DNA of 64,000 bases, taken from positions 666,128-730,127 of the forward strand of contig NW_003314268.1 of NCBI RefSeq assembly GCF_000143415.4, written 5' to 3'. Positions 54,461-64,000 of this stretch are shown here, one piece after another. Made by a program: the position numbers and the translations under genes. The DNA is from Selaginella moellendorffii. Its lineage: Eukaryota; Streptophyta; Lycopodiopsida; Selaginellales; Selaginellaceae. Position 1 is the stretch's first letter. Every line of letters starts with the position of its first letter. The notes below the pieces were generated by a model. That model did not search any database and was not told the origin of the DNA. It worked only from the letters and a program-made list of their open reading frames with translations.

Positions 54461-56239
54461 GTGCAAGAACCCATGGCTAAGATGCTCCCATGTGCTAGAA
54501 TGTAGTGTCTAGAGTGGGGTAATTGCTGAAACAAAGAGAAATGGAAAAGAAAACAAAAGATGAAAATAAAAAATAAAATAAAGATGAAAGTAGAAGATGG
54601 GAAAGGAGTTTAAAGTGCAAAGATACAGGGAAAACCTAGTGGGAAACTATGTGGTTGAATTAGATACTCAAGAAAGTAGGAAAAGAGGGAAAAAAGAGGA
54701 AAAAAGAGCAAAAAAACCAAATGGAAAGAAGCTCAAACACTCTCGAAAGTGAATATGCAAATGCAATCTCAAGCTCATGTAGTTTGTGCTCAAAACTTTG
54801 GCTGAGAATGAAGAAGAAAACATAAAGACTATATTGCCTAATGGTGGTAACTATGAAATAAAAGATGAACTATAATGGAAGAAAGTGATGATAGGGGATC
54901 TTAATAGATGGATGATATGATTGAGTGTGTCCAAGGATGGGCTCTAATCTGATGTAGTGAAATGTGAAGTCATAGCTACTGCTCACACCAAAAACTGCTG
55001 TTCAAAAGGTGGCAAATTGTTTCACTTATGATTTGAGCTAGAAGAAAAGGGTGTTGCCTTTGTTAGCCACACCTTTGAAAGCAGTTGGATGCCCTTTGCA
55101 ATCAGGCTATTCTACTAGAAGAAGAAATCAGTTCTAAAAAGAAGAAAGTTGCAATATGTGACTAGTTCATTGAATATCTCACATGTTGTGCATGAGAATA
55201 TCTTGATTTGTGTTTTTGCTTGTCTAGAAGAGCCTTTATGATGAAGTGTTGTCCACAAATGTCTAGTATGAATTGATGATGAATGGTGGAAAATGTGAAA
55301 GATATTATTAGGTATGTGTAGTGTGTGGTAGAGAATTCTAGAGTATAGATGATATAGAATGGTGATGAAAATGTGAGGATGGAACTGATGTAGGGAAAAA
55401 AACTAAAGAAATGAAGCACAAATCAACAAGAGTCGAGAAATTTTCATATAATCAATAATGCAGCTAGAGCATGTTCATTAAAAGAGACTTTCTCCACATA
55501 ATTCCTTGACCTGAAAAAAGATGTAAAAAGAGTGAGAGCAGAAAGAAAAACAAAAAAAAAACAAAAAAAGTAAAAAAATAAGTGCAAGTGGCTTCTGTGA
55601 TGGGTGATGATGATGGAAGCATCAAGAGGATGCAAGGAATCCTATAGAAGGCCTAGAATGCCACTGAAACTAACTTAGTCACCCTCAAGTGCTAGATTGC
55701 ATCGAAAATGCCTAAGGTGGTGAATAATGTCATTGTAAGAGAATCTAGGATGCTGGAACTGCTTGGAAGGATGGGAGCCTCCTGAGGATGGTAGAAAGTG
55801 TCCCCAAGGACCTATGGAAGTCATCATGTGTCGCTGATGAAGATCTAGTGGTTGAGTGAAGTGTTGATAGTGTCGGAGAATGCTTCAAGTGTTGTAGCAG
55901 GATGAAGTTGGGATCCAGCCATGAACCTTAGTTTGGGAAGAGCTGAGATGAGGTGCCAAGTTGGGAGAAACTCCAAGGAAAAGTCGAGATGCTGCTAGAA
56001 AATGCCTGCCACCTTTATGTCATGGTCGTATCCCAAGTGAGTAGCAAGGCTGGATTGCAAGTCTGGGGTGAGAAGTGCCACCAAGAGTGTAGTCACTAAG
56101 CTGGAAAGTCAAAAGTGTACTCAAAAGTGTTGATGTAGTCCATTCCATGTTGAAGAAGTCAATCATATTGTAGTCAACAACTTGGATCTCCAACAGCGTG
56201 TCATCCTCGATAAGTTTCAGGAAAAAAACCTTGAGAGCC
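54461..56239. other. Non-coding interior between protease relic and the repeat
   Basis: AT- and A/G-rich sequence without recognisable RT, RNase H or integrase motifs on either strand. It is part of the candidate element above. Open frames such as 55162-55419 (minus) are composition artefacts. Confidence 0.4.
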
Positions 56240-56690
56240 TAGTCAACTTCAATAATGGAAGAAGCATCCACTTGAGACAAGCTAGATGGAAGTAGAGAAT
56301 GACCATGGGTATTGAGAAGAGTTGCTACATAGATGCTGTCGGTAATCATTGATTCTCCCTTGGCCCAAGTTGTCATGTAAGTTCGTCCTAAGATAATGGA
56401 GTCCTTCAGCTTCCCAAATCCTAGCTGTTGGAAGTCCACAACAAGGAAATTTAGTATGGAAACCACTCCTTGCACCAAGATCTTGACATTCCAACAGATG
56501 CTTGTAAGAACAATTCAGTGATTGGCTAACATTTTGAGGATGATAGTTGTGTTTCTCACCACTTCCAAGCCACTAGAAAGTGCCAAGTTGAGGGAGATGA
56601 TGTTGCTCTGGGATCTAGAATCAAGTAATGCTTGTGTTGTCAAAGATCTATCGCTGATATGGACCTCCACAAAGAATGCTTCGGGATCAT
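56240..56690 (-). pseudogene. Retropepsin (aspartic protease) relic
   Basis: The minus strand gives FVEVHISDRSLTTQALLDSR followed by SQSNIISLNLALSSGLE, corresponding to the retropepsin active site (LLDSGAxxNFISxxLA). The catalytic Asp remains but DSG has become DSR. Further on FLVVDFQQLGFG and DSIILGRTYMTTW correspond to the C-terminal ILGRxxL block. Stops and the Gly-to-Arg change indicate inactivity. Confidence 0.75.
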
Positions 56691-57659
56691 AAGTGGTCTG
56701 AGTGTTGATGATGTGGATGTCATACTAATGTTCCATGGGGATGCTTGTGGACTTGGCAAGGCCTCTAGCTAAGGAGTAAAACCAGGTACATATTGCAAAA
56801 GCTCACCAAGTGTGATCTAGACTGAAGTGTCAACAATCTAAGCAAGAACCTCTTATGGGACTTGAGAAAGAGTGGAGGGCAGCTGGGAGACCCCACATTG
56901 AAAGTTGGATGAATATCCAGTTGTTGGATTTGAAGTTGTGGCCAAGGATGTGGGTGGCATTGCAAATACCGAAGCATGGGGTAACTTGCATGCCATGAGA
57001 GATGGGGAAGTTCTAGAAACTAGAGTTGGATCTTGCTCACCATCATAGCAGCCATTTTATAACCGTCCTCTACAACATAAACTATGTTGACATGCATCAG
57101 TGTCTTTCCATAGCTCAACGAAAGGGTGTCTTCGATCACTTTCTACTCCAATTGTTGCTGGTATCTATCTCTAGCCATGGAAGAAATATGTTGTCTGGTA
57201 GAAGTTACTGTTGAACATGCTGGACAAAAGGTGATTGAAGTTCTAAGTGAAGCTTCCAACATCTCTCTATGCTGTGTATCATAACATCGCAATGCGAATA
57301 GTACCAAGAACGAAGAGGGCATCTTAGTCTCCCTACCTACTGTAAGCGGCATGCTTTAAGCTCCTCAAGTAGCTTCTCTTGCATTTATCATTGCTGCTAG
57401 ATAATCTCCTTGTATCTTGCACGCTTTGACAATGCCTTCTCGATCATTGAGGGAACTCTATCATCACTGTGCAGGGCTGGAGAAGAATGGATCATGGTAG
57501 CACACGAGCTCTCATCTGAAGGTGGGAGGAAAACCTGCTCTACCCTAGGAATCTTGAAATCTTGGAGAAGATCCCACTTCAAAGTCTCTACTACAGCAAA
57601 TGCCTCATAACACATCCAAAACTCTTGCTTAAACATCTTGCATTTGAGATTTCCCTTGA

Positions 57660-58040
57660 GGCCAAAGATGAATGTAGTGATGCCATGAAGTTCATTTGTG
57701 ATGAGGACACACTCCTTCTAGTAAAACCTAAACCACATCACATATTCTGGCACAGATTCACGTGCTCCTTGCCAAAAAACGAACAAATCCATGAGTAAGT
57801 GATTTGTTGGTCATTGCTAATCAAAGTGACCTTAGAAAGATGCTTTGAATGTGGAGTTGTCAGCCATATCTACCTCCAAGAGTGTCTCTACCCACGTTTC
57901 TGCTCGGCTAGTGAGCGATTGTAAGAAGTCGCAAAGCTTGTGATCATCCTCGATGATGCCATTCAACCTGTAATATTGCTTGAAATGAGTGACATGTGTA
58001 TTGGCAAAGATGTCGCCATTGCCAGATAAATATGTCAAGT
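57660..58040 (-). pseudogene. Retrotransposon gag relic
   Basis: The frame starting near 58038 reads YLSGNGDIFANTHVTHFKQY and continues through DDHKLCDFLQSLTSRAETWV, matching the plant gypsy gag pattern (F-G-xx-DPxxHLxxF, then KLxxFPxSLxGxAxxWY). After two stops, a second frame gives FWQGARESVPEYVMWFRFY, the gag block with SVxEYVxRF. It would have formed the capsid. It is frameshifted and not functional. Confidence 0.75.
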
Positions 58041-59384
58041 CAGTGCCTCGCTGTAGAATGTGGATTTATGTAAGAAGAGCCATGGATGGTGGACTCCCTG
58101 ACTCGATATCTGTAATGAATGATGAATCTTCCTCATCAAAAAGAGTAGTTTGATAATTGAACTCTCGTAGAAGGTGTGAAAAATGTCCCCATACCCTAGG
58201 CACTGTATGGAAGTTTGCTAGTTGCCATCTCTAACTGGAACAAGTGCGAACTAGCATAAAATGTCCACTGTGTAATAGATGCCAGGTTGTGGAAAATACA
58301 ACGCACTAAGAACTTTGACTTGTGTGAGAGCAAAGTATCTAAATGGGATAACTCCAAATAAAAGAGTATCCTCATGTAGATTTTCCCAAATAAAATCACT
58401 TTCACTCTTGCAAATGCCAATTTCTCACAACAAAAGAAAAAAATATTGCAAAGAAAAGAGGGAAAAAAGAAAAAATTAAACTCCGATACTCAAAATGCCT
58501 AAGAGGAAAATATTTGCATGGAAATCTCTTGACTTTGCACACAAAAATGGGTGTGGATGGACTTGTTTAAAAGTTTATACTCAAACCAAGAAAATGAAAC
58601 CAAAACCATGAGTTAAAATGCCTAAAATCTCAAAAAAAAATTGATTCAAACATTAAATTCTAGACAATAAGAAGGAAAACAAAAGAAAATGCACTCCCTA
58701 GTACAAGAAACACTCATTTTTAACATTGGTAAAAGGTAATAACATGGCTGTAATGATTTCCATGAGAATGACACCTCAAATTCCCTCAAGATTAAGCTAG
58801 AAACTTGCAAATTTGAGTTATGAAGCACTGTGAGAGAAAAATTACTCCATGTCATAACTTAAAGTGAATTGGCTACCAAGAAAGGACTCTCCGAAAAGCT
58901 TGTCTTTAGATTTACATGTCCAGAAAAAAATTTTCTTGAATCAGTCCCAAAATTGCAAGTTTAGAGTGTTGAAAAATTTGCCATGAAAAATAGAGGAGTG
59001 TGATGGACAAAATTTCATTGAATTAGTAATTGAATCCTCCACAAAACAAGGTGCTCTTTAGCTTGTTGGAAAGAGGATGCCAAGTCATATTGACCCAAAG
59101 AAAGAAAAACCAGAATCAATATACTAATCATGAGAAATCACTAGAAAACCAAGTGGAAAGAGGTAATGTAGAAAATTAATGCAACGAAAAAAATCTTTAA
59201 ACTTACACTTTAGATTCATGGAAGTTGAAACCCCTAATGGTCCTAGGGTCTCTAAGAATATGAATCTAACCCCTAGAACTCAAGATTTTTCTCAATTTCC
59301 TAAAACAAACTCTCCATTCTTTCAAAAAAACTAAACTAGCTTATTCATGTTGAGTTCACCAAGTTTTAGGTCATCTTTCAGTCC
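58041..59384. other. AT-rich untranslated interior upstream of gag
   Basis: It lies between the gag relic and the LTR-like repeat at 59385. Rich in AAAA runs; no protein motif or primer binding site was recognised. Confidence 0.4.
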
Positions 59385-60758
59385 TAACCACGGATCCATC
59401 CCTCACATACAAATTCACAAAATCGTAATTCCAAACTTAATTGCCAAAAGAAATAGGGAGGACCTTTGATATTTAGCCTTTATGGAGTTTTACTATTTGG
59501 AATATTTTGAGAATCAAAATTTCCTCTCCCTATCTCTCAAAACACCCATAGCTACAACCAGAGAGTAGGAGTGAGAGTAAGAGTGGGAGCAACAATAGTA
59601 GTAAGACCGGGAGTAGGAGTAAAAGCGGAAGTAAAAATAGGAGCAAGGGTAGAAGTGGGAGTAAGAGTGATCTCTTTGGCTATAATATGTGACGTAAAGA
59701 TAAGCAACAATAAATTAGTGTTGCAACACTTGAAACAAGAAATGCACCCAAGTCTTAGGATTTAGAAGGTATTGTGATTAAGTTTTGTTGTACCTAGGCA
59801 TGTAAAAAACCTAGAGGCTTGGTGTGTTTAACTGGTTGTGCCTATAAGGAGTGTAATTAAATCTTAAGTCTAATTTAACCCGAGGAGGGGGATTAAAAGA
59901 AAAATTTACAAATCTATAGATGGATGGCTAACACTCCATTGCTTGTGCAGTGAGTAGTTAAATCCAAGTAGAACCAAGTAGGAGATGGTATAATAAGTGG
60001 GGACCTTGGCAAGGGAACTTAATTAATGCCAAGGCAAAGGTGGTCAAATAGAAAAGGTAAGTTGGCAAATTAGAAAAAAAATATTTATGGCTTATATCAA
60101 ACTCCAAACCCTTTGTGCAACAAAATGAAGATTTGGTACACACTTAATATCTTTTACGAACACTAACTCCCCATATCCAACTTTTGCATGTAAAATAGTA
60201 TTAGATGGTGTTTAGCCCAATTCTGGCATACTGGTGGCCTATAACAAAAAGGTGGATACCCCACTGACTAAAGCAACATGGAACTTGAGATTATTCCTAA
60301 GCTAGATGCAGAATCATGGCAATACAATCTAGCAGGAGCCAAATTAATATCTTAGATGGTCAACAATGCTTCCAAATACTATCTTTACTATACATTTAAA
60401 ACCCCCCACAACCCCTCATCCCTCACCCTAGAAAAATGTATGCTTTTAGGCTTTCACCCCAATCTCAAGAACTAGTTTATGGGATTTGAAAATTTACTAA
60501 ATATGGAATAGAACTAAATTGTGAATTGGGATGTAGGAACAACACTATGGCAGTCTCTAAATTCCATAGATATGCCTTTTAGATAAATTTAACCACTTAC
60601 TATAAATAGCAGCAAGGACTGAATGGGACTAATACATAAGGTATGATAGTGAGGCTGTTTGGTGCACACAATAAGTTATCATAAAGCATTATTGAGGAAC
60701 TATACTCAACATATGAGGGTTCTTGTCATTAGCTAGTGCAACATATAACACATTTAGC

Positions 60759-60858
60759 NNNNNNNNNNNNNNNNNNNNNNNNNNNNNNNNNNNNNNNNNN
60801 NNNNNNNNNNNNNNNNNNNNNNNNNNNNNNNNNNNNNNNNNNNNNNNNNNNNNNNNNN
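60759..60858. other. Assembly gap of 100 N
   Basis: Exactly 100 N within repeat-rich DNA; true gap length unknown. Confidence 0.99.
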
Positions 60859-61854
60859 TTGATACCTAAAGCCACATTTATGATATTTTACAATATATGC
60901 CCAATGTACATGATAGAATGATGCTAACTAGGCATAATTATGCTAATTGTGAAATTTTGGAATTTGGTGAATATGACGTTCTACTTGGACTTTTAATACA
61001 AAAAAATACACTAAGAATATTAGGAAATCCTCTTGATTGGAACTTTGGACACATCTAGAAATATTGTTGTTGAGAAGAAACAAATTAATATCCTTGCAAG
61101 GACTTTATATTGCCAAAATAACCTAGTGTTTTGGAGATTGTAGCATCTTTGTCAAGTTCTTCTAGTCAAGCTGGTAAAACTCACTAGTCTATTGGTATTT
61201 AGAAGTGCCCTTATAATAAAGTTGGTTGGGCTCACTAGTCCCTCAGGGGGTTTTTTCTAAAATTTAAGAGCACTCGATTCCTCATGGTTGTCAAGAGTGT
61301 ATAATAGAAGTATATGATTTTTTAGTTTATGACTTTCTTCTAGCCAATTCACCAAATTCACCTAGGTGTTAGGACCAAACATTACACAATAAATAAAATA
61401 TTAAACACATACCATCTACAAGATCTCTTCTAGTTATGAGGTCTATAGGCAAAACTTTAAGGATATAGTTGAAGTATGAAGAACAAAGAAGCAATTAAAA
61501 ACACAAAGGCTTTGATTTTCTTACTGTCCCAAACATTTCAATCAGCAATGTTAATCTAACTTTTCTTTGATCTCTTGGGCAGTTTTCCACCATAAAGGAT
61601 TAAAGGACAATAGTAATATTGATGGTAGAGGGAAAGAAAATAGGAAAAGTAAAGAATAATTGAGTAAGTGAGTGTTGTGATGGAAAATAATAAGTTTTAA
61701 TCTTTAGGCAGCAGTGCTTCTTTGTATTCACTTATGTTGGTGTTGTTGGAGTTTTTGCTTCACATAAATATCCTATTTAAATACTATGATTTATTAAAAA
61801 ATTAAAAAACTATATCATTAATCTAATTTTAAATCCATTTTTATTTATTTAAAA

Positions 61855-62105
61855 TATAAATTTTTTATTACTTTTATTGTAACAATTTCTATAAAGTTTT
61901 TAACATTAATTGTTATATTAAGAATTTTAAAATATCATTATTTTAATATTTTTTAGATAAAATATATTTTATTATCAGCTAATACAATTGTAAAAAATTT
62001 AGTAGTTGTATACCAGTCTGGTGTTATACTTTAAGAATACCTTTATATTGTGTGTGTGTGTGTGTGTGTGTAACTAAATATATATTAAATTATAATATTT
62101 TCTCA
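61855..62105. repeat. AT-rich dispersed repeat, copy 2
   Basis: Partner of 40360-40600, same orientation and block order. This copy carries an expanded (GT)11 run at 62050-62071 where the other has GTTGTGTATGTAAC. Confidence 0.6.
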
Positions 62106-62811
62106 AGAAACATAAAATAGTGAAACTAATAAAACTTTATTACCAATAAAAAGTTGCTTTAAATATTAGCATTCTTGATTTCATAGATTTTAAGAACCCA
62201 TAAAAATATAAACTTGCAACATAATAACTAAATAAAGGAAAATGTCGTAAAGAGTAAAAAGAATCAATTAATAATCAAATTTCTACTTGGATTACAATTC
62301 TCAATTTAATCAGTATTTAGTAGGAACTTTTATTTATAATAACCAAACGAAGACAAGTGTTTCTACTTATCAATTTCCTATACAAGAGTATCTAAAAGAG
62401 TGCTTGTGTGTGGAGGCTGGTAAAATGTTGCAATGCTGATCTATCTATCAAACTGCAAGAAATTGCAGAGGTGAAGGGAAGTCTCTTGCCAATTGTTACA
62501 AGTGCGATGGCCTTTAGACTCTCATTCACGATTTGAAGCTTTCTTTGATGCTCACGTACAGCAATCTTACAAGTTTGATTGGTGGCGACGTGCAGAAATT
62601 TAGTTTTTTTCCCATACAATGGTAACAACTTTGACTGTCTGGAAGGAGGTGGGCAAGCCTTTTCATCCGCTTATGACCTTCTAGACCAAGTCAAATGGCT
62701 TTATACCATATGGAACAACTGGAGGTGCGTACATATTAGCTCCTGAGTTCTTGCTCTAACGTGGTGTCGTGGTGTCGTGTGCCTGGGTGCCTAGAAAGTC
62801 GAACACCTTCG

Positions 62812-64000
62812 CTATCACCATCGTTACCCCACAGTCCAGCAGGAGATTTAAGGCAAAGCGTCCTTTATCAACGTGCACGTCTTCAAAGGCTTTGGAATTC
62901 TTCTAGTCTCATGTGATTTTGCTTTTTCCCAGAACCACTGGAGGTTCTTGTTAATAGTATGACTCTCATCATTGTTTTTTCTTGTTTCGTTCTTTTTATT
63001 TCACAGGTGGAGCTGCTAAATTCCCAGTGGATTGAAGATCGTTCATTTGGTCGGGTCGGTTCAAATTTACATGCTATGTGATGGTAATGCGTCTGGAGCA
63101 AACTATGTAAGATCTTATTTTCCTCAGCTGGATTTGTTTTTCCATTTTCTAATCAAGTTACGGGGACAAACTGATCAGGAATCCTTGCAAACGTACAAGA
63201 AGATCCACGATGTTAGAGACAAGTCTACAGATTGCAAATACTCGGCCTACATGGTAAAGTTCACGAGTTTTTCGGGGGATGCCTTGCCAAGCGGCTGCGC
63301 CGCAAGCCCTAGCGTGCTCTAGGTATCATCTTGTTGCTAGGATCAAAGTCGGATCTCGGACCTTTCAGAGATTCAAACATTATGAATTTGAACATTAAAT
63401 CATCGTTTTTACAGCTAAATCAAAGAAAATGATATGAAAAAAACTATCACGAGTCTGAACTATTCCGCTGCTCACTGCTCTTTAGCTGCTTCCACTTTTC
63501 TTTTTGAAGCTGCTGCCCCTGCTTGGTTTAAGAAATTTTTCGTCTTTAAGCTGCTCAATCTTTGCTGCTCGATCTTAGCTGTTTCAGCCTGCTCCCTTTC
63601 TCTCCAAGTTTTAAAATCATCTTACAGTTTTCCATTCCCACTTGCTCGATTCTTATGATCTCTGACGCTGGTTTTATCTTTCGCTGCTTCAAGTCCTGCT
63701 CCACCCTCATTTACATATTCTTCTGGCGGCCTCCTATGATCTGGACCAAGTTGGCAGTCAGACTATTTTCCAAATAGAAAAGAAACATAATCTCTCAACT
63801 CACAAGTTGGCCAGAATAAGCAGCTCCTTAGCGTAGTCTCTGAGATGTTTTATTTATTTAGTCTCGAAGAGACGGCCTCCAACGATCTGGACCAAGTTGG
63901 AGCTCAGAAGATATTCCACCAGAGGAGAAAATTAAAAAACAAAAAAATACCATAGGATTTGTTGCTGATACTAAAGGAGCTACCATCACAATTTGTGTGT
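62812..64000. repeat. 1.2-kb dispersed repeat, copy 2 (runs to the window end)
   Basis: Same orientation as the copy at 43173-44417, about 19.6 kb away. Relative to copy 1 it lacks a roughly 28-bp segment near 62840. It carries extra bases near 63727 (CTCCTATGATCTGGACCAAG), and has the 53-bp segment at 63022-63073 in the opposite orientation. The frame at 63032-63322 (plus) is open only here. The repeat probably continues past the window. Confidence 0.9.

Larger units (their letters stand above)
54090..59760 (-). mobile_element. Candidate gag-protease retroelement between LTR-like direct repeats
   Basis: Two direct repeats of about 370 bp, 54090-54460 and 59385-59760, share GGATCCATCCCTCACATA, GGGAGGACC, TTTGGAATATTTTGAGAATC, CTCTCAA-ACACCCATA and a GGAGTA-rich tract. 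Between them the minus strand carries a gag relic (58040-57660) and a retropepsin relic (about 56690-56240). No RT or integrase is readable in the remaining 1.8 kb. This fits a non-autonomous element that kept only gag and protease, or a longer element with lost pol. No primer binding site was found beside the repeats, so the LTR interpretation is provisional. Confidence 0.5.
59761..62811. other. AT-rich gene-poor DNA
   Basis: No gene supported. It includes the assembly gap at 60759-60858, a (GT)11 microsatellite at 62050-62071, and the second copy of an AT-rich dispersed repeat (61855-62105). The composition resembles the adjacent transposon relics. Confidence 0.45.

Noticed and set aside
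1-64000. CRISPR arrays, rRNA genes, bacterial operons or phage-like clusters
   Set aside because: None seen; the repeats are not spaced like CRISPR, and multi-exon plant genes dominate throughout.

Overview
The window is plant nuclear DNA, most likely from a lycophyte of the genus Selaginella. This is an inference from several things: very short introns (about 45-75 bp), small gene spacing, PLS-class PPR genes and PPR pseudogenes, a plant-type KDO8P synthase, pectin methylesterase, trihelix and DUF547 genes, and a P5B-type ATPase, which to my knowledge flowering plants lack. Two runs of exactly 100 N (38881-38980 and 60759-60858) are assembly gaps.

Layout. 1-4480: AT-rich DNA, a broken PPR gene (minus) and a broken QUASIMODO2-type methyltransferase (plus). 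4390-5865: an unrecognised low-complexity gene (minus). 6825-13000: an intact G-type lectin receptor kinase followed by two decayed partial copies, with a Ty3/gypsy reverse transcriptase relic between gene and copies. 13116-15840: a tandem GDSL hydrolase pair, first copy open, second broken. 16038-31257: a gene-dense core with an AAMP-like WD40 gene, a GT-2-type trihelix factor, tRNA-Ala, a 22-exon P5B ATPase, a PPR gene and KDO8P synthase; the last two are divergent with 102 bp between start codons. 31880-34536: an AT-rich secreted bulb-lectin gene convergent with a second intact PPR gene. 34560-37060: AT-rich non-coding DNA containing a roughly 1-kb tandem duplication. 37141-42759: a DUF547/leucine-zipper gene, a tRNA-Gln-like sequence and a pectin methylesterase. 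43039-48914: lineage-specific or decayed coiled-coil material and a copy of a 1.2-kb dispersed repeat.

48950-62800 is gene-poor, AT-rich, transposon-derived DNA. Reading the minus strand through its stops and frameshifts shows a Ty3/gypsy pol relic (RT, RNase H, integrase; 52340 to 49930). Nested in it is a miniature LTR element resembling a TRIM (about 50905-51605) with an initiator-Met-type primer binding site and a polypurine tract. A gag-protease relic (58040 to 56230) lies between LTR-like direct repeats. The 1.2-kb dispersed repeat returns at 62812-64000 and carries a 53-bp microinversion relative to the copy at 43 kb.

Functionally, KDO8P synthase, pectin methylesterase and the decayed methyltransferase all concern pectin or cell-wall polysaccharide, but nothing suggests they form a cluster. 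I found no rRNA, CRISPR array or prokaryotic operon. The most unusual coding items are the P5B ATPase with a changed M4 motif and the AT-rich orphan lectin.
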